This document shows positions 45,881 to 56,087 of a DNA stretch of 64,000 nucleotides, in pieces; the first letter of the stretch is position 1, and every line of letters starts with the position of its first letter. Position numbers and translations under genes: made by a program. This DNA is from Piezodorus guildinii (taxonomy: Eukaryota; Arthropoda; Insecta; Hemiptera; Pentatomidae): positions 80,114,169 through 80,178,168 of the forward strand of contig CM041292.1 in NCBI GenBank assembly GCA_023052935.1, written 5' to 3'. The notes under the pieces were generated by a model. The model was not told the origin of the DNA. It saw only the letters and a list, made by a program, of their open reading frames with translations, and searched no databases.

Positions 45881-46439
45881 TGAAACCTTGATAGCACTAA
45901 GACTTTCATAATTTTCTTCCGTTCTATATATGCTGCAGCTCAAAATAAGGTATTTTTTATTAGTATCACGGTCCTATTTTATCTGTTACTTTATTTATCT
46001 TGTAAAATCCTTTATTTATGAATTTTTTAAAACGAAAAATTAAGCTTGGCATTAATTAGATAATGGAAATTTTTTGTTGTTTACTTTGAAACATACATTG
46101 ATAAATTGGGTACTTTGATTTACTGTGTAAATCTAACCAGTGAATAAGAGAACCCAAAGATATTCGTTTCTGAAGTTTTGATATTTGTCTGTCCTTTTAT
46201 TTTATTTTATATCTGTATACAGTGAGTTATGTTAATAGATGATGATTTTGATTTTATTATTTTTACAGTTTGGCGTATTTTGGTAACATGAAATTCATCA
46301 TCAATTTAAGTTTTTGCGTTTAACTACAATAAGAGACAACAAAATTTGAAAATATATATTTTAGTTTGACCCTAGGATCAATTATGATTCTAATAATTTA
46401 ATGAATTCTTCGAAACAATCTCTTCTTTTTCAATATTAT

Positions 46440-46515
46440 TTATAAATTCATCAATAATACATTGACGTTTCGAGCTCCATATGCCTCATCTTAAGAATCA
46501 CTAGTCAAAAACCAA
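46440..46515 (-). ncRNA. degraded hammerhead-like motif, possible Penelope fragment
   Basis: On the minus strand AAGATGA (for CTGATGA) is followed by a weak stem, then GAAACGTC at 46475-46468. This is the same GAAA-ACGT-C arrangement as the motif at 28905-28955. The first two core bases are changed and stem II is poor, so cleavage is not expected. No coding part of a Penelope-like element is nearby. Confidence 0.3.
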
Positions 46516-48446
46516 TAACAATAACAATAAACATTAGACTACATTTTCAACAAATTAACAATAATCAAAATTATAATTCAATAACTATACCACAATATAA
46601 ACCTCTTTTTTAAAACTTATTTGTATTTTATTAATACTTACAAAATCCATATCATTCAATATTGTCATATGTCATGAAAATCTCCTTATTTTTGTGTCAA
46701 TAATGGTCAATATATTCGTTTGGTAACTAAATTGGCTAAAAACAACTACATTATCACATATTTCTTTTTCATCCATAATTAATAAATAATATTTAAAAGA
46801 AGACATGGTTCCGAAGAATTTGTTTAAATATAATATATTCTTTTCTTTTCTTTTTTAATTTTTAATATACTCTTCATAAATTGAAATTGAATCTAGATTC
46901 CGATAATATTTACGTTCCCCGATAATTAGAGTTGAGGATCGTTCCCTGGAACGCCATTCTCAGTTTTTATGACTAATAAAAATAAATTAGGCATACAAAT
47001 TTGCCTTGTTTTTCTAGTCATAGGAAATTTTTATTTAACATTACGTTCTGCATTGAACCTTTAAATTTAATAATATGTATTTTAGCTATTCTTAGAACTC
47101 TCTTGTTCGTGTCCAGTATGTGCATGGCCTTTTACATAGAGATTTACATTCTTATGACTATCGACCAAGAAGATAGTGTATTAGTGGCTCGATACACGAG
47201 GGAAAAAATAGTTAGCCGTTTCAGGAGAAACGATTCCTCTTTGATCGATTCAGAATGTTAGCGCTTGCGTAATGAGGCCCCTGGCGGTTGACCATACACC
47301 AATCTTCGCTACCTCGCTTTATGTTTTCTCTTCAGAACTGCTTTACTAAAAAATTTCAATCATTTAAATAAACTACACATCAGGCATAACTGAAAAAATA
47401 AAAAAGATATTCAAACAATATGACCATAATAGCTTAAAATTTGGACTATGCAGTTACAATAAATTAAATACATATATCACTATTATGAAGGACAGAGTAG
47501 AAAAAGAAAATAAACTAAATGCTATTTATAAAATAGATTGCATTTCTTTTTCTTATCTCCTTTATTTAGTTTAATACTCAAATAACAAAGAAAAAAATAT
47601 TGCAAAACAAATTTAGATCCTGTGTATCCTGGATAAAATTTTAAGAAGGATTTAATTTTTTATTCTTGCTCTATTACTATGTTTCACAATTAACCCGAAA
47701 ATCATAACAACCTTACCTCGTATTTCATTGGTTTTAAGGACAATCATGTTTCTTTAAAAAGTTCGTGTACAAAAAATGACCGATTATAGCTGTCAAAGAG
47801 CTCTTGGACCGCGATTCAACTTCTACAAAATTATCAATTTTTTTCCTTTAAGAAACAAATAGAAAGCCGATGGTGCGAGTTTTGGAATATATGCTGGATG
47901 AGACATGAGTTTGAACCCATGAAGTACTTTAAGCTGTTCTTAGGTTCGACGTTAATTATGAGGATATTGTTGGAATAAAGACCCTTTTTGGTTTATATTT
48001 GATTAGTGCAGGATAACGCTCCGACAACGTTGCTTATAATCTTTCCAGTTGTCTGGAATTTTCCAGTTGCTTATAATCTTGTCAGAATTCATTGATTATC
48101 CATCCTTTGGGATAAATATTGTGATGGATAACACCTTAAAATTTTAAGAAAAATTTCAAAGCATAGATTTTTTTAATTTTTAAATTGCCCTCTTGCAGAA
48201 ATAGAAAAGGAAGTTTGACCACGATCGGAAATTGAGCCATTGCTCGCGAGAATTCGGTTTTCATGAGTTAAACCACTTTTTTTAAAGGTTACAATGTTTC
48301 TCACCGGGTAAAATCTGATATTCGAAGGTTTTAAAAAAAATAAATTTTCGCACATTTCTAACCTCTTCGCTTATTGCTGAGGGGTAAGTTCGAGAGGGAT
48401 CAGTCTATTGCTCTTTTTCCCCTTCAAGATGGAGAGCAATTGGCGA

Positions 48447-49431
48447 CTCAAGGCCCGGCCACACGGCTGAGTGGACCAGCGAGGAAAGGAAAGACGATTT
48501 TTCGAGGTGGCCACACTCATCGGAGATGACCGGCGAGGAAAGGAAATTGCCTACTCCCACCTACCTCACTGACGGACAACCCCTTCCAATTTCGTTTTTC
48601 ATTGTGAACAAAGAAGCATATCACCACCTTCTTATTTTATTTGTTTTTATAAATTACTACGCGTAGCAGCATTCAGAACAAGATTTTGTCATAAATCTCC
48701 AGGATGATACATACAGCTCCTCATTTTTTTCCACTGTTAAAATAATTTCTTTACATCGGGAAGCGTCTCTACATGTCTTTTTCATGACAATTCTCTTTAA
48801 GGCTATTTACTAGATGTGTTGTACAAGACAGTTGTAAATATTAATAAATAATTTAAAAAAAAATTAGTTCTTCCATCTCGGGACAGGTTAAAAAAACGTA
48901 ACAAGAATAGTTACAATTTAAAAAAATAACAATTAGTATAAGGCATGAACTGCTGGAATGTAGGCGGAAGCGATCTCGATAGCGCACGAGTACGGCCGAA
49001 GTGTACTGAACACCGTTGGAGTCGACATTACCTTCCGTTTGCCCCGGCCTCACATATCAGAGTGGACCGGCGAATAAAAGCAATTCGTCTTTCGAATTAT
49101 CTCCCCCACAATTGCCATTGGAGTCAACAGGACATTGCCTTTCCTCTCCGCTGAGTGTGGCCACCCTTCGGCAATTCCTATGGGATCTCTATGTAAATGA
49201 CGTCATTTGGATCACCGATAGCGCACGAGTACTGCCGAAAACTACCGGACACTATCAGAGTCGACATTAGCCTCCTTTTGCCCCGGTCACACTTAGCGGA
49301 GTGGACCGATGATAAAGGCATTTCTTCTTTCAAATTCTCTCGCCCACAATTGCCTTCGACAATTCTAGTGAGAGATCTAGAGATCTAATGAGAGAAGCCG
49401 GTCCACTCCGCTAAGCGTGGCTGGGTCTTAA
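48447..49431. mobile_element. TIR-bounded non-autonomous element (about 985 bp)
   Basis: The left end AGGCCCGGCCACACGGCTGA GTGGACC and the right end (reverse complement AAGACCCAGCCACGCTTAGC GGAGTGGACC) form an inverted pair of about 35 bp at 75-80% identity. Inside, two tandem units of about 240 bp (starting about 48975 and 49214) share GATAGCGCACGAGTAC, GTCGACATTA, TTTGCCCCGG and GCCCACAATTGCC. A Jockey 3' end (48735-48870) is nested within. No transposase frame is seen. It is either a non-autonomous DNA transposon of unknown superfamily or a set of repeated insertions. Confidence 0.6.
48735..48870 (+). mobile_element. Jockey-type LINE (second subfamily) 3' UTR fragment
   Basis: GGGAAGCGTCTCTACATGTC, TTTTTCATGACAATTC and ACAGTTGTAAATATTAATAA match the 3' UTR at 12685-12782. 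The coding part is missing. It lies inside the TIR-bounded block. Confidence 0.7.
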
Positions 49432-49568
49432 TAGTGCCTTTCGAAATAACACACCATCTGGCAAGTTCACGAATACTTGTTGACAGATTTGATTCAACAC
49501 CTATCTGCAGAACCTCATCAATATTCATTAATGGTCGCCCGAACCCCTTCTCACTCCCTAACTTCGTT

Positions 49569-49579
49569 TCTCAACTACT
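49569..49579. repeat. target-site duplication of the Jockey element (left copy)
   Basis: TCTCAACTACT, identical to 54402-54412 on the other side of the element. The duplication fixes the ends of the insertion. Confidence 0.9.
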
Positions 49580-50099
49580 TTTTTTTTTTTTTTTTTTTTT
49601 ATTTTATTGAGATATATTACAATTTGTTTCTATATGAACATTAGTAATAGTGATATATGATCCCATTCACACAATATATACAATGATAAAGTCAAACAAA
49701 TAAAATATAATATATATACAAAATAAGAAAACAAACAACAACCTATAACTGAGATAAATACAAATAAATGATATATATAGAATTAAATAATAATAAATAT
49801 AAAAACAAAACAAAACAAAACATTAACCTATAATTGAGATAAATAAAAGTTTGCAGATAAACAAACATCATTCAAACAAACATAACTATATACAAAATAT
49901 ACAAGTGCTATAGAGGGACCCCAGACTGGGCTTTTCCCCCCATTGTGGAGGAAAAAGCGGAATCCAAAAGATCCTAGACCCTCGCTCTCAGCCGCGTCAC
50001 TGGTGTGAATCAGTGGAGGCCGAACTAGGGCGTAATAGCCACAAACATACATTACATGAGTGGAGGATCTGACCAGTGTCAGAACTCCAATTTAAACGT

Positions 50100-52778
50100 T
50101 TACAATACGTCTCGCGGCCACTGCCGTTTCAATCTTCGAGGAGGATTATAGGGATGGGTGGTACTGGATAGGGATTGTGCTAGAGGGTTAGGATGATGAC
50201 TAAGGTTCTGATGAAATTTGGAAAATTTGGATGGTACCAGGTCTAAAATAAATGGAATTTTAAGGTCGTGGTGTAGGGTAGAGTTGGTAACGTAATAAGG
50301 AGCATTAACTATTGTTCGGAGAACTTTGGATTGGAAGGATTGGATGCGTTTGATGTTAGAATGTTTAGCTGTCCCCCACAGTTCAAGTCCGTAGGTCCAT
50401 ATTGGTTTCAGTACTGTCTTGTATATTAGTAATTTGTTGTCAACTGTAAGATGAGATTTTCTATTTAGTAGTCTGTATAACTGGCCGAATCTGCGGTTAA
50501 GTTCTTTTCTTTTAAGTCTTGTGTGTGGGTTCCACGTCAGTCTTTTGTCTAGTAAAAAGCCAAGATACCGGACTGTGTCAGAGGAAGGAAGCGGTAGGGA
50601 ATTTAAATAAACCGTTGGACAGGATTTGCGTCGAAGAGTGAATGTGACGTGTGAGCACTTGTTTTCGTTCACCTTAATACGCCAAGCGTTACACCAGTCT
50701 TCGACAAGGGAAAGGTGATTTTGTAAATTAATCGATGCTACTTCAGGATCGGAATTGGATGACAAAATGGCGGTATCATCAGCAAATGTTGCCAGAAAGG
50801 TATCGGGATCGGTAGGGATATCGGCGGTGTAGAGGATGTAGAGGACGGGTCCCAAGACGCTGCCTTGAGGAACACCAGCCTCAACAATATAATGTTTGGA
50901 AAATTCTGAGCCACAGCGAACTCGGAAGGAGCGGTTTGATAGATAGGATCGGAGGACTAGGTATAAGGATTGGGGTAAATGGGTTTTGAGCTTAAAGAGC
51001 AATCCCGGGTGCCACACCCGGTCGAAAGCTTGAGATATGTCCAGAAAGGCACCCGAACAATACTCCTTGCACTCAAGGGCAGAGGAAATGTGGTCCACAA
51101 CTCGGAGTCCTTGCTGAACCGTGGAATGTTGAGGACGAAATCCGAACTGATGTGAAGGAAAATTTTGAAATTTGGCTAGGATTCGTTTTAGTAGGAGCTT
51201 TTCGAAAATTTTTGAGAGGATCGGAAGTAGGCTGATAGGTCTGTAAGATGACGTGTTGTTAGAAGGTTTGCCTGGTTTTAGGAAAAGGATGATAGTTGAA
51301 TGTTTCCATAAGAGAGGAAAATAGGTAGTGCGTAGGATACAGTTATAGAGATATGTAAGGAATGTAATGGCTTTAGGTGGAAGTTGTCTTAAGATTTGAG
51401 GAGTAAGGAGATCGTATCCAGGGGATTTACGGAGAGGAAGCTTTTTAAGAAGATATCTGACCTCAGAGGGATTAACTGCTTTAGGTGGTAAGGAAAGCGG
51501 TATTGGTGATATAAGGAACTCTTCAACTGCCGCCGTATGGGTAGGATTAAGCTCTGGATGAGGAGTAAAAACTTTGGAAAGGTGCTGTGCGAATTCCTCG
51601 GCCTTATCCTTGTCAGAAGCAGCCCAGGAACTATCACAGCGCCGGAGAGGATGGGAAATGGTGTGGGATTTTAGGATTCTCTTCGTGACATTCCAAAGGG
51701 AATTGTCACGAGTCGAGAGAGAGGAGAGGTAGGTATTGTAGGATTGGGAACGGAAGATCGCCAACTCCCGCTTTAATTTTCTACAAAAAAAGTTATAGGA
51801 GCGGCGATCCTCTGGGTGGCGGGTGCGTTGCCATAATGTTCTGGCTCGGCGTTTGCTGTTGATGAGGTCTGTCAGGTGTTGTGGTAAATGGCTTTTATAA
51901 GGAGTTATTTGGGAGTACTTGGGAGAGGAGGCAGTCCAGGCAGCTTGTTGAATAGCGGTTGTAAAGGAATATACGGCGTCGTCAAGGTCATTTGGGGTTT
52001 TGAGAATCACTCTGAGGTCAATATCATTAGTGAGGATTTCGCGGAAGAGGTTCCAGTTGACAGGGCCTCTAATGAATGACGGTGGGATAGGTTTAGGAAT
52101 AGGTGTTATGGATACATTTAGAATCAATGGACTATGATCAGAGGATAGTTCATCAAGGCGAGCTATGGAAAAATTAAGAGAGCCTAATCCGCTGTGGATG
52201 AAGAAGTCGAGGATGTCAGGATTACGGTTAGGATCTGTTGGCCAGTAGGTAGGAGAATCGGGAGGTAGGAGATGAAAGCGTCGGGAGTTGAGTGCAGATT
52301 GCAATGTCCGTCCACGAGAATTGGTGGTTCTAGAACCCCACTGTTGATTCTTGGCATTTAAGTCTGCACCCAAAATGAAGTGATTACCCAAGTAGTTGAG
52401 AAACGATTCAAATTGGGCAGAGGAAATGGGATGTTTAGGAGGGCAGTATGCTGATGCGATGATAAGCGGAAAGGAAAATGTTTTGATAACAATGGAAGTT
52501 GCTTGTAGGTAATCGTGGGCGGGAAGTGGGTGTAAGTGATGGGAGAGGGATCGGCGGACTATGACAGCAGTACCGGCATGGGCTTTGCCGTCTGGATGGT
52601 CTGTCCGGTATGTCGTGTATCCTGGTATTTTAAAGCACTGTTTAGTGGTTAGTCTAGTTTCAGTAATGAGTGCAACATCAATGTTTTTGTCTTGCAGTAC
52701 GGCTGTAAGTTCGTCAGTGTGAGTTCTAACACCATTCGCATTCCAAAGGAGAATGGATAAGGAATTAGGTGTAGTCAT
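50100..52778 (-). CDS. Jockey ORF2: endonuclease and reverse transcriptase
   Basis: 892 codons. Residues 1-225 form an APE-type endonuclease that nicks target DNA: Asn13 (LLWNANG), Glu40 (LITETR), Tyr111 (ASAYCPP), Asp139/Asn141 (GADLNA) and the SDH triad end at 213-215. Residues about 470-745 form the reverse transcriptase that copies the RNA onto the nick: SYRPISLLP (511-519), HQFGFRPQHST (543-553), AFLDISQAFD (577-586, Asp580), GVPQGSVLGPVLY (635-647) and FADD (665-668). The rest is a C-terminal region with conserved Arg/Trp-rich end. No RNase H domain is seen, as expected for Jockey. The start follows the ORF1 stop directly (TAA-ATG) in the same frame, so translation may depend on reinitiation or readthrough. 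All key residues are present. Confidence 0.96.
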   Translation of the reverse strand: MTTPNSLSILLWNANGVRTHTDELTAVLQDKNIDVALITETRLTTKQCFKIPGYTTYRTDHPDGKAHAGTAVIVRRSLSHHLHPLPAHDYLQATSIVIKTFSFPLIIASAYCPPKHPISSAQFESFLNYLGNHFILGADLNAKNQQWGSRTTNSRGRTLQSALNSRRFHLLPPDSPTYWPTDPNRNPDILDFFIHSGLGSLNFSIARLDELSSDHSPLILNVSITPIPKPIPPSFIRGPVNWNLFREILTNDIDLRVILKTPNDLDDAVYSFTTAIQQAAWTASSPKYSQITPYKSHLPQHLTDLINSKRRARTLWQRTRHPEDRRSYNFFCRKLKRELAIFRSQSYNTYLSSLSTRDNSLWNVTKRILKSHTISHPLRRCDSSWAASDKDKAEEFAQHLSKVFTPHPELNPTHTAAVEEFLISPIPLSLPPKAVNPSEVRYLLKKLPLRKSPGYDLLTPQILRQLPPKAITFLTYLYNCILRTTYFPLLWKHSTIILFLKPGKPSNNTSSYRPISLLPILSKIFEKLLLKRILAKFQNFPSHQFGFRPQHSTVQQGLRVVDHISSALECKEYCSGAFLDISQAFDRVWHPGLLFKLKTHLPQSLYLVLRSYLSNRSFRVRCGSEFSKHYIVEAGVPQGSVLGPVLYILYTADIPTDPDTFLATFADDTAILSSNSDPEVASINLQNHLSLVEDWCNAWRIKVNENKCSHVTFTLRRKSCPTVYLNSLPLPSSDTVRYLGFLLDKRLTWNPHTRLKRKELNRRFGQLYRLLNRKSHLTVDNKLLIYKTVLKPIWTYGLELWGTAKHSNIKRIQSFQSKVLRTIVNAPYYVTNSTLHHDLKIPFILDLVPSKFSKFHQNLSHHPNPLAQSLSSTTHPYNPPRRLKRQWPRDVL

Positions 52779-54089
52779 TTATGGTTTTTTTAAGGCAGGA
52801 ATGAGATTTGATACGAGATTCGTAAGGAGTGATATTAGGGGCATAACAAGGGATTTAATTTCGGAGATAAAGGATGTCATCAAACTGGTAAGGTCTGTGG
52901 CATTTGAAGGAGGAGGGATATGAGAGATTTGTGGTTGATTAGGATTTTTAGGATTGGTTACATTTTGAGGAAGAGGTATATGTGGAATGGATTGAGGTAC
53001 ATTCTGTAGTTCCGGCAGGGCCACGGCTTCAGTACTTTGATTTCCACCTCCAAGTAGGTGGGCAAATGATACATTGGCATCAATAAGTTTTGAGGGTTCT
53101 CTTCTGTTTCTTACTTGTCTTGCTGTTTCATCCAGTACTTGAGGTTTTTGAAACCTGGTCCTCAGTTCCTTATAGATTTGGCATCCTTTATAGTTGGCTG
53201 GGTGGTCCTTGAGGCAATGAGCACATACAGCTGGTGTTGATTTTGGTTTTGTACACTCCACAGACTTGTGCTGTTCACCGCATTTCACGCATCGAGGTAT
53301 GTGATGACAATAACTTTTAGTATGACCATATGCTTGACAGTTATGGCACTGAACTATCTCCTTCTTTATGTAAGGTTTTTCAACTCTTACGCTGGTATAG
53401 TATAATCTATTGAGGTCATAGATTTTTTCAACTCCTTCTGCTGGTTCCAAATCCACAAAAAAGAGAGGTAGAGGAATTTTATCCTTTAGGACATTAGTGA
53501 CTTGCCGCACTTTATAGCCCATCTCCGTTAGTTCTTCTTTAATTGCTTCAACTGGTGTCGAGGGGTGTAAGTTTCTGATTACAATCCTTAAAGCTCTCTC
53601 TTGGCGTAGCTGATAGGTATGGAAATCTGCTTTGGTTTCAGTTAAATATTTCACTATTTTTCTATATGTCTCGGCAGTAGTAGGAGATATTTTGGTATCA
53701 TTGATTCTACTCATACAGTAGTAGCTGGTAGATTCGGTAATTTTGTTCAATTGCGCACACAACAACTGGAAATTTCTAATATTTTTGACAAATATGGGAG
53801 GAGGCCGTGGTTCACTGGGTATAGGAGTAGATTCCATGTTTTCTTTTTCATTATGCAAAATCTGAAAAGGATTCGGGGTGAAAAACGGCGATTCGTCAGT
53901 CATCCCTTGTGACGATGTGCCAGGTTGTGGTTCAGATTCTGAATTAGTACCCGAAGGGGTTGCTTGTAGATTTAATTTTTTATTAGTATCACGGCGAGGT
54001 CTTTGTTTTGTAGGAGACGTGATTGAACCACTAGATCTAGATCTTTTAGTTGAAGCTTTGGAGGACATTACTTGATGATAATATCGCAT
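52779..54089 (-). CDS. Jockey ORF1: gag-like RNA-binding protein
   Basis: 436 codons. The first 100 residues are Ser/Pro/Arg-rich and probably disordered. Residues about 165-245 (ALRIVIRNLHPSTP to VEKPYIKKEIVQC) match the region found just before the zinc knuckles in Jockey gag proteins. Three knuckles follow: C248-x2-C-x4-H-x4-C, C267-x2-C-x3-H-x4-C and C289-x2-C-x3-H-x6-C. They would bind the element's RNA in a ribonucleoprotein particle. A Pro/Asn-rich C-terminal tail ends in a hydrophobic stretch (SLVMPLISLLTNLV). The start could be Met1 or Met8. Its stop codon abuts the ORF2 ATG. The length is normal for the family, and no frameshift was found. Confidence 0.93.
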   Translation of the reverse strand: MRYYHQVMSSKASTKRSRSSGSITSPTKQRPRRDTNKKLNLQATPSGTNSESEPQPGTSSQGMTDESPFFTPNPFQILHNEKENMESTPIPSEPRPPPIFVKNIRNFQLLCAQLNKITESTSYYCMSRINDTKISPTTAETYRKIVKYLTETKADFHTYQLRQERALRIVIRNLHPSTPVEAIKEELTEMGYKVRQVTNVLKDKIPLPLFFVDLEPAEGVEKIYDLNRLYYTSVRVEKPYIKKEIVQCHNCQAYGHTKSYCHHIPRCVKCGEQHKSVECTKPKSTPAVCAHCLKDHPANYKGCQIYKELRTRFQKPQVLDETARQVRNRREPSKLIDANVSFAHLLGGGNQSTEAVALPELQNVPQSIPHIPLPQNVTNPKNPNQPQISHIPPPSNATDLTSLMTSFISEIKSLVMPLISLLTNLVSNLIPALKKP

Positions 54090-54401
54090 TTCATGTAAGG
54101 AAAATAATTAAATAATAACCAGATGTGGGGGGAAAAAAAATAACTTAAGAAAACTTAAGCAAGACCAGCCTTGCCTAGCTATTGGCAATCAGCTGATATG
54201 AAGAGGTGACTCAGCATTCACTTTACAGTGTAAATTGTAACCCAACTTACCGTTGTTTGCTCCAATATTTACTGTTGTTGTTATCCTGAAGCCTGGTGAT
54301 GTTTTCAAGACTGTTCTGAAGTGATATCCAACTGAAAAAGCAAGAAATCCAAGAGCCGACTTGAAAGATGACCGCTATACACACGCGCATGCGCAGAACT
54401 C
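54090..54401 (-). promoter_or_regulatory. Jockey 5' UTR with internal promoter region
   Basis: The element's first 312 bases precede ORF1. Jockey elements use a TATA-less internal promoter at their extreme 5' end. Here bases +7 to +17 are TGCGCATGCGC, an NRF-1/Ewg-type palindrome, on a GC-rich background. The exact transcription start is inferred from the target-site duplication. Confidence 0.6.
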
Positions 54402-54412
54402 TCTCAACTACT

Positions 54413-55180
54413 AAAGTTTTTAAACCAACGACACGTCAAGGACACTTTCTGTACTATATTTTATAATTTTACAAGTCGCTGTGAAATATTTTTCCAGTAA
54501 TGCCTTAAAATTACTAGAACTTCGTAGGACACTGTCAAGTTTCTTCTTTGAAACTAATATCTAAACTGAGGCTTTTGTTTAAAGAAATCAAATGTGATTA
54601 AACAAGCTTAGAGAATGCTCTAAAGGAGTTATTAAGTTTTGGTAAGTATTACAATATTTACAGTCCTTTGAAATCTTGAAAGAACAATTTCAAAGAATAT
54701 GACGGAAATGCGGTTCGAAGTATTTAGTGACAGGACTGGAATGAAATATCGCCGCTCGCTGACCGCGGGAGAGGAAGGGTAAGTTAGCAGCTGACGTCAT
54801 CAAGGCCAACCGCCAATATCTCCAGCCAACTGGTCCACGTGTTCGCCTTCCGCTCCAACGTTTTATGAACATAGTTTACGAACTATGTTGCTTGACGATC
54901 TGTTCTCAGGTTTTCAACATGATAAATAGTTGATAACGATTGATTATTAATTAGTCTAGTTCTGTTTATAATACGTTCAAACGAAACTCAATGGTCTCAT
55001 AAATACATACATCATTCAGTTTTCTTGTTTGTATTTCAAATTTATATGAAGTTGGTTATTATTGTGTAGACTAAGTCTAAAGACAGACTAAGTTCAATAA
55101 GGAAACTTTCAGCAAAATTTTGATCTGAGCTGCAACAGAGCTTGACATCAATTTTCGATCAAATTTTCTATTCGAGCGAC
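54413..55180. other. flank of the Jockey; mostly unassigned
   Basis: It contains the repeat block at 54752-54865 and the small hairpin AACATAGTT-TACG-AACTATGTT at 54868-54889. Otherwise it is A/T-rich and empty. Confidence 0.5.
54752..54865 (-). repeat. CACGTG/TGACGTCA block, copy 2
   Basis: Reversed relative to 38975-39095, it keeps ACACGTGGACCAGTTG, CTGG and GGCCTTGATGACGTCAG, with TGACGTCA at 54792-54799 and CACGTG at 54836-54841. Spacing between the two palindromes is almost the same (about 50-53 bp). Its nature is unknown. Confidence 0.7.
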
Positions 55181-55570
55181 ACTAACTGGACTATGTGTTA
55201 CATTTTTGAGAACAAAAAAAAAATATATATAGACCCGCATACTTATTGATAGACAGTTAACCAATATGAAAAGCAAGAAATAATCCAAAGGAAAATGGTC
55301 TATAACCACTACTAACATAAAAAAGCTATATCTCTGTTGTTTCTTAACCGATACCAATGATTCTTTTTTCATTTTGTAGGAAATTTTATTATCTATCAAA
55401 CACAAAACTTTCTCTACATTAAAAAAATTACTGAATTACTGAATGAAATAACTTTTTAAAACTAATTGCACAATTTAAAAACTCATCGGCTAATATCAAC
55501 GTCTAGTTGCTAGGATCATCTTTGGATTAATTGGTATTTTTGTGACAAATTAAAAAAAAAAAAAAATAGT
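55181..55570. repeat. family E, dispersed copy
   Basis: ATGAAAAGCAAGAAATAATC, CAAAGGAAAATGG, AAGCTATATCTCTGTTG and CAATGATTCTTTTTTCATTT match 3450-3590. GTTACATTTTTGAG...TATAGACCC at 55195-55235 matches 40267-40305, and 55490-55550 resembles 39950-40215. Confidence 0.6.
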
Positions 55571-55783
55571 CCAATAGTCACGGAGAAAAGCCGCGAATGG
55601 CGTGCGGCGTACAGCGTACCGGGGACGGCGGACAAACGGATTATTTTTTCGAGTTCTACTTATCTTGAAACGTAAGCTCTAAAATTTTGAGACGAGGTAA
55701 TTTTTTTTTTTTTTTTTTTGGTCTTTTATCCTAAGGTTCCTTATTGAAAATAATTAACCAGAAAAAATAATACGTTGCAAGTT

Positions 55784-56074
55784 GTTTGTTTGTTTATTCG
55801 TTTAACGTCACTTTTATGCAACTAAGGCTAATCGGACGATGCTACAGTGGGAGTCCTAAATTTTGCCTGTCCAGGTTTTATTAGGATAGGGATCTTTAAC
55901 GAGTACCTGACATCGCACAGGCTCGGGACCACCTTTTAACGTCCCCTCCGAAGGACGGCGTAACTAAGGATTTTTTACTCCCATCAAAAAATCCTAGGAC
56001 CACATGCGGGTTTGAACCCGTGACCATTGGCATGGGAGGTTGTTACGCTAGCCACCCAGCTACAAGTGATCCCA
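55784..56074 (-). mobile_element. SINE-A, complete copy
   Basis: The most complete SINE-A. On the minus strand it runs TGGGATCACTTGTAGC, TGGGTGGCTAGCGTAACAAC, CACGGGTTCAAACCC, body, and an AATAAACAAACAAAC tail. A 13-bp target-site duplication (TACGTTGCAAGTT at 55771-55783, TACGCTGCAAGTT at 56075-56087) has one mismatch. Confidence 0.93.
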
Positions 56075-56087
56075 TACGCTGCAAGTT

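Larger units (their letters stand above)
44966..48446. other. long unassigned AT-rich stretch
   Basis: It contains a Jockey 3' UTR fragment (45745-45880) and a hammerhead-like remnant (46440-46515), both listed separately. The duplicated phrase GTTGCTTATAATCTT occurs at about 48033 and 48069. Frames of 60-86 codons have no recognisable domain. Confidence 0.4.
49580..54401 (-). mobile_element. full-length Jockey-type LINE
   Basis: A complete element of 4822 bp: 5' UTR 54401-54090, ORF1 54089-52779, ORF2 52778-50100, 3' UTR 50099-49601 and a poly(A) tail of about 20 (T on + at 49580-49600). The 11-bp target-site duplication TCTCAACTACT at 49569-49579 and 54402-54412 is perfect. No internal stop or frameshift is visible in either frame. 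This, with the duplication, suggests a recent insertion that may still be coding-competent. Confidence 0.95.

Noticed and set aside
51888..52079. Plus-strand 63-codon frame inside the Jockey.
   Set aside because: It is antisense to the intact ORF2 and has no domain.
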